The translations under genes were made by a program, and so were the position numbers. DNA of 64,000 nt from assembly GCF_002744245.1 (NCBI RefSeq), contig NZ_NKHG01000038.1, positions 1 through 64,000 on the forward strand, given 5' to 3'. Within the stretch, counting starts at the first letter, position 1. Every line of letters starts with the position of its first letter. Origin of the DNA: Bacillus pumilus (GTDB lineage: Bacteria > Bacillota > Bacilli > Bacillales > Bacillaceae). Below are positions 35,876-45,298 of this stretch, piece by piece. The notes under the pieces were generated by a model. That model was not told the origin of the DNA and made no database searches. It saw only the letters and a program-made list of their open reading frames with translations.

Positions 35876-36731
35876 ATGATGGTTTGCCTGTAAAAAAGAT
35901 GGCAAGCGTTCCAGGGCCTGAATGGGACCCAACAGCTGCACCGATGATATGAATGTCTATTTCTTTTGGATGAAATTCTGTTTCAATTAATTGTCTCATG
36001 TCTTCGGCGAGTGCAGGATCATCACCATGGCTAATGCCAACTGTTTGGTTTGACCAGTCCGTTCCGCGTTCTTTCATCAGCTCGATAATGCGTTTTAGCA
36101 ATTTTTTACGTCCACGAATTTTTTCAAGCGGAATCAGTTTTCCATCTTCGACGTGTAAAATGGGTTTAATGCTTAACAGGCCGCCAACAAATGCGGACGC
36201 TTTACTGATTCTTCCGCCTCTTGCTAAATACGATAAATCGTCTACAGTAAAAATATGTTGTAAAGATTCACAAAAATGCTTTACAGACGTTTCAATTTCT
36301 TGTATTGTATTTCCGTCAATGGCAAGTGCTTGAGCGTGTTTGACAGCAAGTCCATAGCCAAGTGAAGCACATTTAGTATCAATGATTCGTAAATCGAAAT
36401 CAGGGTATTCTTCCTTCACTTCGTTTGCCATCATCACAGCTGTTTGGTATGTACCTGAAAGCTCTGATGAAAAGGCGACATAAATGGCAGATGTATGGGT
36501 TTGTGCGACCGAAACAAAGGCTTCCTTGATCCGGTTTGGTGAAGCCTGTGACGTTTTTGGACTTGCGCCTTGTCTCATCGCATCAAATACTTGTTTTGGT
36601 TCAATGGTAATCAAATCCTCAAATTCCTGCTCGCCAAGTAACACACGCAGCGGAATGAGTGTCATGTGATGTTCATCATAATAAGAAAGAGGCAGATCAG
36701 CAGCACTGTCTGCTATGATATGAACTGTCAT
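35874..36731 (-). CDS. yitS: DegV-family fatty-acid-binding protein YitS
   Basis: A 285-residue DegV (FakB-like) protein, which presents a bound fatty acid to a kinase in the Fak system of Gram-positive bacteria. The lipid-site motifs [12 protein letters not shown] (~8), [15 protein letters not shown] (~90), [12 protein letters not shown] (~165) and [11 protein letters not shown] at the end are all intact. ATG 36731 follows GAAGGG; a TTG one codon upstream is less likely. It stands alone, convergent with the chemoreceptor. Confidence 0.9.
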   Translation of the reverse strand: MTVHIIADSAADLPLSYYDEHHMTLIPLRVLLGEQEFEDLITIEPKQVFDAMRQGASPKTSQASPNRIKEAFVSVAQTHTSAIYVAFSSELSGTYQTAVMMANEVKEEYPDFDLRIIDTKCASLGYGLAVKHAQALAIDGNTIQEIETSVKHFCESLQHIFTVDDLSYLARGGRISKASAFVGGLLSIKPILHVEDGKLIPLEKIRGRKKLLKRIIELMKERGTDWSNQTVGISHGDDPALAEDMRQLIETEFHPKEIDIHIIGAAVGSHSGPGTLAIFFTGKPS

Positions 36732-36872
36732 CAAAATCCCTTCTTTCTAAAAGAAATTAGCCATATTTTACATCTTTTTAGCCTAACTATATCATAGAAA
36801 TCATCTTTTCGTGTTCAAATTCTATATTTTAGGGAAAACCATAGAGAGAATGGTAAGTGGAGGAATGACAAT

Positions 36873-37715
36873 ATGTTCATTGGAGAAGCAAAAAAAATCA
36901 TTGTCGTCGTCATTGGTGCATTACTCAATGCGATTGGACTGAATTTATTCTTAATCCCAGCTGACGTATATGCGAGTGGTTTTACAGGGGTCGCCCAGCT
37001 GTTATCCAGTTTAATCGATCAATATGCGCCATTTTATTTATCCACAGGGATCCTCTTATTTATATTAAATATTCCAGTTGGGATTTTAGGCTGGATGAAG
37101 GTTGGCCGCTCCTTTACTTTGTATAGCATTATCAGTGTTGCACTGACGACCATTTTCCTCGGTATTTTACCAGAGACGAGCGTTTCTGAGGATATATTGT
37201 TAAATGCTGTGTTTGGCGGTGTCATTTCTTCACTTGGTATCGGGATTACGCTGAAATACGGAGCATCAACAGGCGGCCTCGACATCCTTGCGATGATCTT
37301 AGCGAAATGGAAAGATAAGCCAGTCGGGACGTATTTCTTCATTTTAAACGGAATCATCATTTTTACAGCAGGATTATTACAAGGTTGGGAGAAAGCATTA
37401 TATACCCTTGTTACATTATATGTGACCACAAGGGTCATTGATGCCATCCATACAAGACACGAGAAGCTGACGGCGATGATTGTGACGAAGAAAGCAGATG
37501 AGATCAAAGAAGCCATTTATGGAAAAATGGTAAGAGGCATTACGACAGTACCTGCCAAAGGCGCATTTACCAACGAGCAAAAAGAAATGATGGTGATTGT
37601 CATTACAAGGTATGAGCTGTATGAACTTGAACAAATTATAAAGGAAGTCGATCCAAAGGCCTTTACAAATATTGTTCAAACAACCAATATTCTTGGATTT
37701 TTCAGACGAGATTAA
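36873..37715 (+). CDS. yitT: YitT-family membrane protein (DUF2179)
   Basis: A 280-residue protein with about five membrane segments in residues 1-190, including ASGFTGVAQLLSSLI and the GASTGGLDILAMIL loop typical of the YitT/YpjC family. A soluble C-terminal DUF2179 domain (~195-280) contains RGITTVPAKGAFTNEQKEMMVIV. GTGGAGG precedes the ATG. Relatives are annotated as possible transporters, but no substrate is established. It is followed 14 bases later by ipi. Confidence 0.92.
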   Translation: MFIGEAKKIIVVVIGALLNAIGLNLFLIPADVYASGFTGVAQLLSSLIDQYAPFYLSTGILLFILNIPVGILGWMKVGRSFTLYSIISVALTTIFLGILPETSVSEDILLNAVFGGVISSLGIGITLKYGASTGGLDILAMILAKWKDKPVGTYFFILNGIIIFTAGLLQGWEKALYTLVTLYVTTRVIDAIHTRHEKLTAMIVTKKADEIKEAIYGKMVRGITTVPAKGAFTNEQKEMMVIVITRYELYELEQIIKEVDPKAFTNIVQTTNILGFFRRD

Positions 37716-37729
37716 AAGGTGGGTAGCAG

Positions 37730-38185
37730 ATGAAAAAAGTTTTGGTGCTTCTTTTCGTTCTATTGGTTTTAGCAGCTTGTGGACAACAAAAAAAGGATGA
37801 ACCAGACAAGGAGGTATCCGGTCAAATGGGAGAAAAAACAGTTATCCTCACAGTAGACCCCGTCCAAAAAGGTTCTTCGGTTCAATTTAACATGTCACTG
37901 AAAAATGAAACAGATCGAGATATTGAATTTACATTTAACACAAGCCAGAAATTCGAGCTAAGTGTGTATGACGAAAATGGGAATGAAAAATACCGTTACT
38001 CGAAAGATCGTATGTTCACACAGGCTATCCAATCTTTTGTGCTTAAGAGAGAGGAAACGTATGATTTTCAAGATACGTGGTCAAACGGTGTGGAGCCAGG
38101 AATGTATGAAGTGGTTGTAACGTTTAAAGGAAAAGCAGAAGGGCTGAAGCAAATCATAGAAAAGAAAACGTTCAAAGTAAAATAA
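37730..38185 (+). CDS. ipi: BsuPI-domain proteinase inhibitor homologue, lipoprotein form
   Basis: A 151-residue protein. The BsuPI domain (~35-150) matches the B. subtilis intracellular proteinase inhibitor Ipi in position and in motifs such as LKNETDRDIEFTFNTSQKFEL and NGVEPGMYEV. Unlike the ~119-residue B. subtilis protein, which has no signal, this one begins MKKVLVLLFVLLVLAACGQQ, a clear lipoprotein signal with lipobox LAAC. It should be anchored outside the cell membrane. GGTGGG precedes the ATG. The inhibitor role outside the cell is inference. Confidence 0.88.
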   Translation: MKKVLVLLFVLLVLAACGQQKKDEPDKEVSGQMGEKTVILTVDPVQKGSSVQFNMSLKNETDRDIEFTFNTSQKFELSVYDENGNEKYRYSKDRMFTQAIQSFVLKREETYDFQDTWSNGVEPGMYEVVVTFKGKAEGLKQIIEKKTFKVK

Positions 38186-38208
38186 CCGTGCTGCTTGATG
38201 AGAATATG

Positions 38209-38239
38209 AAAAGCTGTCCAGATAGAGGACAGCTTTTTT
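38209..38239. terminator. Bidirectional terminator between ipi and the DUF3813 gene
   Basis: AAAAGCTGTCC with GGACAGCTTTTTT around a short loop, between convergent genes. Confidence 0.85.
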
Positions 38240-38242
38240 ACG

Positions 38243-38434
38243 TTAAAGATCATCAAGCAAGTCTTGGAAGGTATGCAGCTGGTTTCTTTCTGCATCTGTC
38301 GAGTTGGCAAATGCAGATGATACGGCATTTTTTGCTCGCTTGACAGCCTGTTGACGCTCTAACCCAGATGAAAATGAAGAAGTAAGGGCTTCTTCAGTAA
38401 ATGATTTGGCTTGATCAAAAAGTTCGTTTCTCAC
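38243..38434 (-). CDS. yizC: YizC-like small protein (DUF3813)
   Basis: A 63-residue helical protein, MRNELFDQAKSFTEEALTSSF..., matching the DUF3813 family near ipi and yitU. The start is GTG at 38434, five bases after GGAGG, and overlaps the stop of a 49-codon upstream gene as GTGA. It has no membrane segment or known function. The small size and Ser/Ala/Gln content suggest a soluble helical protein. Confidence 0.75.
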   Translation of the reverse strand: MRNELFDQAKSFTEEALTSSFSSGLERQQAVKRAKNAVSSAFANSTDAERNQLHTFQDLLDDL

Positions 38435-38580
38435 AATGAACCTCCAGAAGCATCAGTCTTCATATCCCCTCGGTCTGCAGCTTCTTCAAGTGTAGAACGA
38501 TAAGGAAATCGCGCGTCATGTAGACTGACTGAATCTTTACCTTGTTGTATAAAGCGTTTCGATTTGCTTCTTTTACCCAT
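38431..38580 (-). CDS. 49-residue basic/acidic hypothetical protein, coupled to yizC
   Basis: A short ORF, MGKRSKSKRFIQQGKDSVSL..., ending in DASGGSL. It has a very basic N-terminus and an acidic tail. AAGGGG lies ten bases before the ATG, and the stop overlaps the next start codon as GTGA, strong signs of real translation. It shares the transcript of the DUF3813 gene. I recognise no family. It is a likely real gene because of the coupling, but no function can be suggested. Confidence 0.6.
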   Translation of the reverse strand: MGKRSKSKRFIQQGKDSVSLHDARFPYRSTLEEAADRGDMKTDASGGSL

Positions 38581-38668
38581 TCGGAATCCGCCCCTTTACA
38601 CAAGCTGACAGGACAACCTGTCTAACGGTAGTATGCCCGCTTTCTTCTGCTATGTATGAATGGAAAAA

Positions 38669-39481
38669 TTAAAGCGAGAAGTAATTCGTTAGGAATTTGG
38701 CAATTCCATCTTGTTCATTCGTATCTGTGATTTCATTTGAGACGCGTTTCACTGCGTCAATCCCGTTGCCCATCGCAACGCCGCAACCAGCAAATTCAAG
38801 CATCTCTAAATCATTGTCTTCATCTCCAAATGCTACAATCCGTTCTTGCGGAACGCTATAATAATCACTGATTTTTTGCAGTCCGACGGCTTTGTTCATG
38901 CCTGTTTTAATGATTTCGATCACGTGCCACGGAGCGGCCCATCGTCTGTGATCAATCACCTCTGCATGAACATCTGTTAAATAGCTCCGAATGGCTCCGA
39001 CATCTTCTTCTCTTGCATGAATTAAGACACTCGTCACATTCTCTCCAAGATTGTCCCTAAGGTCTCCAACGGTTACTTTGTTTGCATTCATATTAAATGT
39101 ATCAATGAGCTTTTCATCATGATAATGGAAATACAAATCATCTAACACTTCAGCTAACACATTGTGTACTTTATACTCTTCACTAATGTCCACAAGCTGT
39201 TTGACGACTTGAAGATCAAGTGACGTGTGGAATCTGCCCCATTTTTCATCAAGAGGATGATGGACAAATGCTCCGTTAAAGTTCACAATCGGTGAATCGA
39301 GCTGTAATTGCTGATAATAAGGAGAGCTAGAACGAAATGGCCGGCCTGTTGATATACAAACATGATGCCCGCTGTCTTTCACTTTTTGAATGACGTCAAG
39401 TGTGTGATTAGAAATGGTTTTATCATCTTTTAATAACGTGCCATCCAGGTCAAGTGCGATTAGATAAGGTTTAGTCTCCAT
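38669..39481 (-). CDS. yitU: HAD phosphatase YitU (Cof type)
   Basis: A 270-residue haloacid dehalogenase hydrolase of the Cof subgroup. The nucleophile motif is ALDLDGTLLKDD (~10), motif II is CISTGRPF (~40), and the metal motif is VAFGDEDNDLEML (~215); a cap domain lies between. B. subtilis YitU has been linked to dephosphorylation of the riboflavin intermediate 5-amino-6-(5-phospho-ribitylamino)uracil, with broad specificity. AAAGGAG precedes the ATG. It is monocistronic and faces away from yitV. Confidence 0.9.
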   Translation of the reverse strand: METKPYLIALDLDGTLLKDDKTISNHTLDVIQKVKDSGHHVCISTGRPFRSSSPYYQQLQLDSPIVNFNGAFVHHPLDEKWGRFHTSLDLQVVKQLVDISEEYKVHNVLAEVLDDLYFHYHDEKLIDTFNMNANKVTVGDLRDNLGENVTSVLIHAREEDVGAIRSYLTDVHAEVIDHRRWAAPWHVIEIIKTGMNKAVGLQKISDYYSVPQERIVAFGDEDNDLEMLEFAGCGVAMGNGIDAVKRVSNEITDTNEQDGIAKFLTNYFSL

Positions 39482-39617
39482 AGAATCTCCTTTGATCTGT
39501 AAGTGATAGGAGGCAATGAGTGCGTTGCCCCTGTCTATAGTGTATCTTTATCACATCTTCGTTGTCTACATGTTAAAATAAACAAAGACGGGAATGATAA
39601 AGGAGGATTCATAGGCT

Positions 39618-40403
39618 GTGATCACCATTGATGAGCAAATTGAACACGATATTCCATTTTTACATATCGTAAAAGCTGAAAATAAAGACAAACCGCTGCC
39701 ACTTGTATTTTTTATTCATGGGTTTACAAGTGCACGCGAGCATAACTTACACTTCGCCTTTCATTTGGCGGAAAAAGGCATGAGGGTCATTTTGCCTGAC
39801 TGTGCTTATCATGGGGTAAGATCAGAAAACCTCAGCTTAGAGGAATTGGCATCGAAATTTTGGGAAATTGTCCTGAACGAAATTCGTGAAATTGACATAC
39901 TCAAAACCCATTTTCAAGAAAAAAATTTGATTAAAGCGGATCTGATAGGTGTTGCTGGAACATCCATGGGAGGCATCACCACCTTTGGCGCACTTGCTAA
40001 GCATGATTGGATTAAGGCGGCTGTCAGCCTGATGGGCAGCCCGAAATATACCACTTTTCTAAAGGCACAAATCATGGACATGCGTCATAAGGGTCTGATG
40101 AAAGACATCACGGACGAAGAGGTGAATCAGCAATTAGACGCCCTGCGTCCTTATGATTTAACGCTGCAAACAGATCGATTAAACAAAAGACCGCTGTTAT
40201 TCTGGCATGCAGAAAACGATCCTGTTGTCCCTTATCGCCATGCAAAAGCATTATATGATGAGTTAGCGTCAACCCAATATGAGCAAGCCCCGCACCTGAT
40301 TCGTTTTATCACAGATGAACAAGCAGGCCATAAGGTCACAAGACAAGCGATGTTTGAAACGGTTGACTGGTTTGAGACACATCTGAAAAGCACAAACATT
40401 TAG
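39618..40403 (+). CDS. yitV: Alpha/beta hydrolase YitV
   Basis: A 261-residue alpha/beta-hydrolase, likely an esterase. The oxyanion strand is VFFIHGFTSAREH (~30-42), the nucleophile elbow GVAGTSMGG (~115), the acid is in AENDPVVPY (~205) and the His in DEQAGHKVTR (~235). The start is GTG 39618, 13 bases after AGGAGG, a rather long spacing. Gene order (yitU, yitV, yitW) is as in B. subtilis. The substrate is unknown. Confidence 0.88.
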   Translation: MITIDEQIEHDIPFLHIVKAENKDKPLPLVFFIHGFTSAREHNLHFAFHLAEKGMRVILPDCAYHGVRSENLSLEELASKFWEIVLNEIREIDILKTHFQEKNLIKADLIGVAGTSMGGITTFGALAKHDWIKAAVSLMGSPKYTTFLKAQIMDMRHKGLMKDITDEEVNQQLDALRPYDLTLQTDRLNKRPLLFWHAENDPVVPYRHAKALYDELASTQYEQAPHLIRFITDEQAGHKVTRQAMFETVDWFETHLKSTNI

Positions 40404-40449
40404 CCAAAAGAGAAAGTACGTTATACTAATGGAAAAAGGAGTGGATATC

Positions 40450-40758
40450 ATGGATGAAGCAATGAAAGAAAATATTTTAGGCGCCCTAGAACAGGTGATT
40501 GATCCTGAGTTAAACGTCGACATCGTCAACCTTGGACTTGTCTATGATGTCGATCTAGATGAGAATGGAAAAGCAGATATCACGATGACCTTAACATCAA
40601 TGGGATGTCCTCTTGCACCAATTATCGTAGATGAAGTCAAAAAAGCATTAAGTGACCTGCCTGATGTGAAAGAAACAGAAGTTCACATCGTATGGAATCC
40701 GCCTTGGACGCGTGACAAAATGTCAAGATACGCAAAAATCGCTCTTGGTATTCAATAA
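40450..40758 (+). CDS. yitW: YitW, MIP18/DUF59 iron-sulfur assembly protein
   Basis: A 102-residue DUF59 (SufT/MIP18) protein, thought to help deliver Fe-S clusters. It shows QVIDPELNVDIVNLGLVYDV, MTLTSMGCPLAPII with the conserved Cys, and VWNPPWTRDKMS near the end. ATG 40450 follows AAAAGGAG; the frame is open from 40429. A strong terminator follows. The family assignment is firm; the precise client proteins are unknown. Confidence 0.92.
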   Translation: MDEAMKENILGALEQVIDPELNVDIVNLGLVYDVDLDENGKADITMTLTSMGCPLAPIIVDEVKKALSDLPDVKETEVHIVWNPPWTRDKMSRYAKIALGIQ

Positions 40759-40775
40759 GCTGATATGCATAACGC

Positions 40776-40807
40776 CTGGTATGAGTTTGACTCATACCAG
40801 TTTTTTT
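40776..40807 (+). terminator. Terminator after yitW
   Basis: CTGGTATGAG, loop TTTGA, CTCATACCAG, then TTTTTTT. Confidence 0.92.
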
Positions 40808-40878
40808 ATGAAAAATTAAGGTAGGGGAAGAGAATGGCTTGATATAATGAATGTAATTTATAGAACGGAGTACCTATA

Positions 40879-42324
40879 ATGAAAAGAAAGTGGATGTGGA
40901 TCGTTCTTTTACTGTTATATGCTGTTTCATTTATAGGATCTGTCATCCTTCGAGATGGGCAAGCACACAAGAAACAAAATCTCGAGGCATTTACGGATGT
41001 CAGTCATCTCATGCCTGTCAAAATTAAAAAAGTGGTACAAGGTAAAGAAATAGAGACATTAAAAGAGGTATTAGAAGAAGCAAAAGAAAACAATCTACCG
41101 ATTTCAATTGCTGGAAAGCAGCATAGTATGGGTGGTCACACGTATTATGAAAATGGCATTGTGCTCGATATGGCTAAATTTCGTCGTATTTTAGCATTTG
41201 ATGAAAAAAAGAAGACGATTCGGGTCCAAAGCGGTGCCACATGGGATGATATTCAAAAATTTGTGAACCCATACGGTCTCGCAGTGAAGGTGATGCAATC
41301 GCAAAATATCTTTACAATTGGAGGGTCATTAAGTGCAAACGCACATGGACGTGACATTCGCTACGGGTCACTCATTGACACAGTTCGTTCTTTCAGGCTG
41401 TTAAAAGCAGATGGGAAAATCATCACAGTCAAACCAAGTGATGACTTATTCACTGCTGTCATCGGAGGCTACGGCTTGTTCGGCGTCATTTTAGACGTTG
41501 AGCTTTCGTTAACAAGGGATGAATTATACAAAATGGAGACAACCTCTCTTGATTATCGTGATTACACCGATTTTTTCCAAAAACATGTAAAAGATAATAA
41601 AGAGGTTCGCATGCATCTTGCAAGAATCTCAACAGCAAAGAAACACTTTTTGAAGGAGATGTATGTCACCAATTACACCCTATCTTCTGATCAAGAATTA
41701 GAATCATACCGTGAGTTAAAAGAAGATCAGCTTGTCATACCCTTAAAATTTATGCTCGGTCTCTCGAGAAGGTTTGATATGGGCAAAGACCTACTATGGA
41801 ATTTGCAAAAGCAATATTTCCAAAGTCAAAATGATCAGCTCATCACTAGAAACAATGTGATGCGGTCTGATTCTGCATTTTTAGAATATGAAAATGAGTC
41901 AGACACCGATGTACTACAAGAATACTTTGTCCCAGTTGATCGCTTTCGTGCGTATATTGATGAGATGCGAGACCTTTTACAAAATAAAGAGTTGAATTTA
42001 ATGAATATCACGATACGTTATGTGCAAAAAAATGAAAAAGCGGATCTTTCATATGCAAAACAAGATATGTTTGCACTTGTCCTTCTTGTGAATTACGGTT
42101 TTGAGAAAGAAGAAAAGGCGAAAGTAGCACGGCTCATCCGCCAAATGACGGATGTCACCCTTCGGCACAATGGAAGCTATTACTTACCGTACATGCCTTA
42201 TCAAACAAAGGAACAAATGAAACAGGCGTATCCAAAAACCGATTTATTCTTTCAAAAGAAAAAGCAAGCAGATCCAGATGGCAGGTTTATCAACTACTTT
42301 TATGAGAGGTACAATACACAATGA
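40879..42324 (+). CDS. yitY: FAD-linked oxidase YitY
   Basis: A 481-residue FAD-binding oxidoreductase of the aldonolactone oxidase type. An N-terminal membrane segment ([20 protein letters not shown], ~4-23) precedes the FAD-binding domain (~55-230). This includes [27 protein letters not shown] and [15 protein letters not shown]. The C-terminal half is the substrate domain ending [21 protein letters not shown] precedes the ATG. It overlaps yitZ by four bases. The substrate is unknown; sugar lactones are suggested by the family. Confidence 0.9.
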   Translation: MKRKWMWIVLLLLYAVSFIGSVILRDGQAHKKQNLEAFTDVSHLMPVKIKKVVQGKEIETLKEVLEEAKENNLPISIAGKQHSMGGHTYYENGIVLDMAKFRRILAFDEKKKTIRVQSGATWDDIQKFVNPYGLAVKVMQSQNIFTIGGSLSANAHGRDIRYGSLIDTVRSFRLLKADGKIITVKPSDDLFTAVIGGYGLFGVILDVELSLTRDELYKMETTSLDYRDYTDFFQKHVKDNKEVRMHLARISTAKKHFLKEMYVTNYTLSSDQELESYRELKEDQLVIPLKFMLGLSRRFDMGKDLLWNLQKQYFQSQNDQLITRNNVMRSDSAFLEYENESDTDVLQEYFVPVDRFRAYIDEMRDLLQNKELNLMNITIRYVQKNEKADLSYAKQDMFALVLLVNYGFEKEEKAKVARLIRQMTDVTLRHNGSYYLPYMPYQTKEQMKQAYPKTDLFFQKKKQADPDGRFINYFYERYNTQ

Positions 42325-42869
42325 ATGCAATCGCAATTAAATGGTTCGTCTACTCACAAAGCCTGCTGTTTTTCGCCAGCAGCCTGATCTTCCCTTTTTA
42401 TATTCTTTTCATCAAAAATGTTGGATCAAGCTATTCTCAGTTTGGTCTTGCCTATGGTCTGTTTGGTTTAAGTGGTGCATTTATTCATTTATTATTAGGG
42501 AAACTGCCTGAAACAACCGACAGACGGCTCTTTTTAATCATTCATTCGTTTGGAATGGCTTTTCTTTTGTTGCTTTTTCCACATATTACAGAAGTAGAGC
42601 AAGTGTATATAATTCAGCTTGCACTAGGTGCGCTTGGTGGTTTTCAAAAGCACGGAGAGAAACTGCTCGTCACCGAACTGACAACTGAGAAGAAAAGAAT
42701 GAAAGAAGTCGGACACTATCATTTTTGGACAGCCCTTTTTTCTTCCATCGCCATTATGCTTGGCGGTATGTTTGCTGATTTCTTTACCGTTCATTTTATT
42801 TTTTATGCAAGCTCCTTATTATATTTATGCAGTGCGCTTATGGTCATCAATATCAAAAACGAAAGATAA
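42321..42869 (+). CDS. yitZ: YitZ, half-size MFS-type membrane protein
   Basis: A 182-residue protein with about six membrane segments and MFS-like sequence ([38 protein letters not shown]). This is half a normal transporter, with no second half in any frame downstream before the terminator. It is translationally coupled to yitY (ATGA overlap). It may work as a dimer or be a remnant; its counterpart in B. subtilis is similarly short as far as I recall. Confidence 0.8.
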   Translation: MNAIAIKWFVYSQSLLFFASSLIFPFYILFIKNVGSSYSQFGLAYGLFGLSGAFIHLLLGKLPETTDRRLFLIIHSFGMAFLLLLFPHITEVEQVYIIQLALGALGGFQKHGEKLLVTELTTEKKRMKEVGHYHFWTALFSSIAIMLGGMFADFFTVHFIFYASSLLYLCSALMVINIKNER

Positions 42870-42903
42870 ATCCGCATGTCTCACGAAGATATGCGGATTT
42901 TTT
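42868..42903 (+). terminator. Terminator after yitZ
   Basis: AAATCCGCAT pairs with ATGCGGATTT around a 13-base loop, followed by TTT. Confidence 0.85.
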
Positions 42904-42924
42904 GATGAAAAAAACGAAAACAAA

Positions 42925-42975
42925 TATTAAATATACAATTGAATTAATTTTTATACATGTTATAATGTTAAATAA
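42925..42975 (+). promoter_or_regulatory. argC promoter with possible AhrC (ARG box) operator
   Basis: TTGAAT (42939-42944), a 16-base spacer and TATAAT (42961-42966). The overlapping AT-rich stretch, read on the other strand as ATAAAAATTAATTCAA, resembles the ARG-box consensus bound by AhrC/ArgR. The promoter is convincing; the operator is tentative. Confidence 0.6.
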
Positions 42976-43005
42976 TTTCACAAAGATCAAGAGGGTGTAT
43001 GAACG

Positions 43006-44043
43006 TTGAAAATAGGTATTATAGGTGCTACAGGGTACGGTGGTGCAGAATTGGTTCGTATCTTAAGGCACCATCCACATGTGGAGGAATGTATATTGTA
43101 TTCATCAAGTGGTGATGGGCAATCATACAGCCAATCTTATCCGCATCTGACAAAGATTGCAGATCAAACATTAAAAGCCATTGATCCGGCTGCCATCGTG
43201 GAAGAAACAGATGCGGTGTTTTTAGCGACACCAGCAGGCGTATCAAGTGAACTTTCGCCTAAGCTCATGAATCAAGGGGTGCCGATCATCGATTTATCAG
43301 GTGACTTGCGCATTCAAGATGGAGCAACGTACGAAGCTTGGTATAAACGAAGGGCAGCTGAAGAAGCATCCGTTCAACAAGCCGTGTACGGTTTATCAGA
43401 ACTGAATCGAGAAAAAGTTCAAAAGGCTGAAGTCATTGCAAACCCAGGGTGCTTTCCAACCGCAGTTCTTCTCGGTTTAGCACCGCTGATGAAACAGAAT
43501 CTAATCGATGAATCTATGATCATCATCGATGCGAAAACAGGGGTGTCCGGTGCCGGACGATCTGCCTCACTTGGAACGCATTTTTCAGAGCTAAACGATA
43601 ACTTTAAAATTTATAAGGTGAATGAACATCAGCATACACCTGAAATAGAACAAGTATTAAGAGAATGGAATCCGCAAACGGCGAACATCACATTTTCAAC
43701 GCATCTTGTCCCGATGACAAGAGGGATTATGGCGACGATGTATACACAATTAAAATCAGATGTCACAAAAGAAGAATTGATGAAGCGTATGAAAGGCTTT
43801 TATGAAGATTCCTATTTTGTAAGAGTGAGAGATCACGGGGTGTATCCGCAAACAAAAGAAGTATACGGCAGTAACTTCTGTGACGTTGGCTTTCATTTAG
43901 ATGAGCGAACAGGCAGATTGACCATCGTGTCCGTTATAGACAATCTAATGAAAGGCGCAGCCGGCCAAGCGGTTCAAAACTTCAACATCATCAAAGGCTT
44001 ACATGAAGAGGCGGGCCTCACAATGACACCTCTCTATCCATAA
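43006..44043 (+). CDS. argC: N-acetyl-gamma-glutamyl-phosphate reductase ArgC
   Basis: A 345-residue NADPH-dependent reductase forming N-acetylglutamate semialdehyde in arginine synthesis. The dinucleotide site is [17 protein letters not shown] at the N-terminus; the catalytic Cys149 lies in [10 protein letters not shown], and His in [11 protein letters not shown] (~230). Translation starts at TTG 43006 after GAGGGTG. It is first gene of the argCJBD-carAB-argF operon, expected to be repressed by AhrC with arginine. Confidence 0.95.
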   Translation: MKIGIIGATGYGGAELVRILRHHPHVEECILYSSSGDGQSYSQSYPHLTKIADQTLKAIDPAAIVEETDAVFLATPAGVSSELSPKLMNQGVPIIDLSGDLRIQDGATYEAWYKRRAAEEASVQQAVYGLSELNREKVQKAEVIANPGCFPTAVLLGLAPLMKQNLIDESMIIIDAKTGVSGAGRSASLGTHFSELNDNFKIYKVNEHQHTPEIEQVLREWNPQTANITFSTHLVPMTRGIMATMYTQLKSDVTKEELMKRMKGFYEDSYFVRVRDHGVYPQTKEVYGSNFCDVGFHLDERTGRLTIVSVIDNLMKGAAGQAVQNFNIIKGLHEEAGLTMTPLYP

Positions 44044-44063
44044 GAACAGGGGAGACAACAAAC

Positions 44064-45284
44064 ATGATCGAATTGAATGAAAAAAGCATTGTCAAAATAG
44101 ACGGTGACGTATCATCACCAAAAGGCTTTGAAGCGAAGGGGATTCATATTGGCTTACGTTATTCAAAAAAAGACCTTGGCTTAATCATCAGTGAAGTACC
44201 AGCAGCGAGTGCAGCGGTATACACACAAAGTCACTTTCAAGCTGCGCCTCTACAAGTTACACAAAAAAGCTTGAAGAAGACAGGGCAATTAAAAGGTGTG
44301 ATTGTCAATAGTGCCATCGCCAATGCATGTACCGGTGAGCAGGGATTGAAGGATGCATACGACATGCAGGCAGCCTGTGCAGATATGCTAGGGGTAGCGC
44401 CTGATTATATTGCTGTTTCTTCTACTGGTGTCATCGGAGAATGTCTGGATATGGATAAAATTAAAAAAGGCATCACACAGCTGAAAGAAGCAAAAGTAGA
44501 AAAGGGCCATTTTGAAGAGGCGATTTTAACGACTGATACGGTGATTAAAAATACAACATACACCCTTACGATAGACGGCAAAAAGATCCTGATTTCTGGT
44601 GCAGCGAAAGGCTCTGGCATGATTCATCCGAACATGGCAACCATGCTTGGCTTTGTCACAACAGATGCTCATGTCGAACAGGAAGCCTTACAAAATGCGC
44701 TTCGTGACATTACAGATGTGACCTTTAATCAAATTACCGTCGATGGGGAAACATCGACAAATGATATGGTACTTGTGATGGCAAATGGAATGGCAGAAAA
44801 TGATGTGCTGAATGAAGAGCATCCAGAATGGCCATTGTTTAAAGAAGGCTTAAAGCTAGCTTGTGAGGATCTAGCGAAAGAGATTGCAAGAGATGGAGAA
44901 GGCGCAACCAAATTAATCGAAGCGAAAGTCTCTGGCGCTAAAAATAACTTAGAAGCAGGCATCATTGCGAAAAAAATCGTTGGTTCAAGTCTTGTGAAAA
45001 CAGCCGTATATGGAACAGATGCAAACTGGGGCCGGATCATCGGAGCAATCGGTCATAGCGCAGCTTCCGTTACACCGGAAGAGGTTGAAGTCTATTTAGG
45101 CGGACAATGTCTGTTTAAACAGAATGAACCGCAGCCTTTCTCAGAAGAGGAAGCAAAAGCGTATCTAGAGCAGGATGAGATCACGATTTTGATTCAAATG
45201 AATGAAGGGGAAGGTGAATCGGCAGCATGGGGCTGTGACCTTACCTATGATTATGTGAAAATTAACGCGAGCTATCGCACATAA
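44064..45284 (+). CDS. argJ: Glutamate N-acetyltransferase / amino-acid acetyltransferase ArgJ
   Basis: A 406-residue enzyme that both makes N-acetylglutamate and recycles the acetyl group from N-acetylornithine. The self-cleavage site is in GSGMIHPNMATMLGF: cleavage before Thr193 creates the nucleophile of the beta chain. KGVIVNSAIANACTGEQG and GTDANWGRIIGAIGHS are further family blocks. GGGGAGA precedes the ATG. It sits between argC and argB. Confidence 0.95.
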   Translation: MIELNEKSIVKIDGDVSSPKGFEAKGIHIGLRYSKKDLGLIISEVPAASAAVYTQSHFQAAPLQVTQKSLKKTGQLKGVIVNSAIANACTGEQGLKDAYDMQAACADMLGVAPDYIAVSSTGVIGECLDMDKIKKGITQLKEAKVEKGHFEEAILTTDTVIKNTTYTLTIDGKKILISGAAKGSGMIHPNMATMLGFVTTDAHVEQEALQNALRDITDVTFNQITVDGETSTNDMVLVMANGMAENDVLNEEHPEWPLFKEGLKLACEDLAKEIARDGEGATKLIEAKVSGAKNNLEAGIIAKKIVGSSLVKTAVYGTDANWGRIIGAIGHSAASVTPEEVEVYLGGQCLFKQNEPQPFSEEEAKAYLEQDEITILIQMNEGEGESAAWGCDLTYDYVKINASYRT

Positions 45285-45298
45285 TGAAGGGGATAGAC

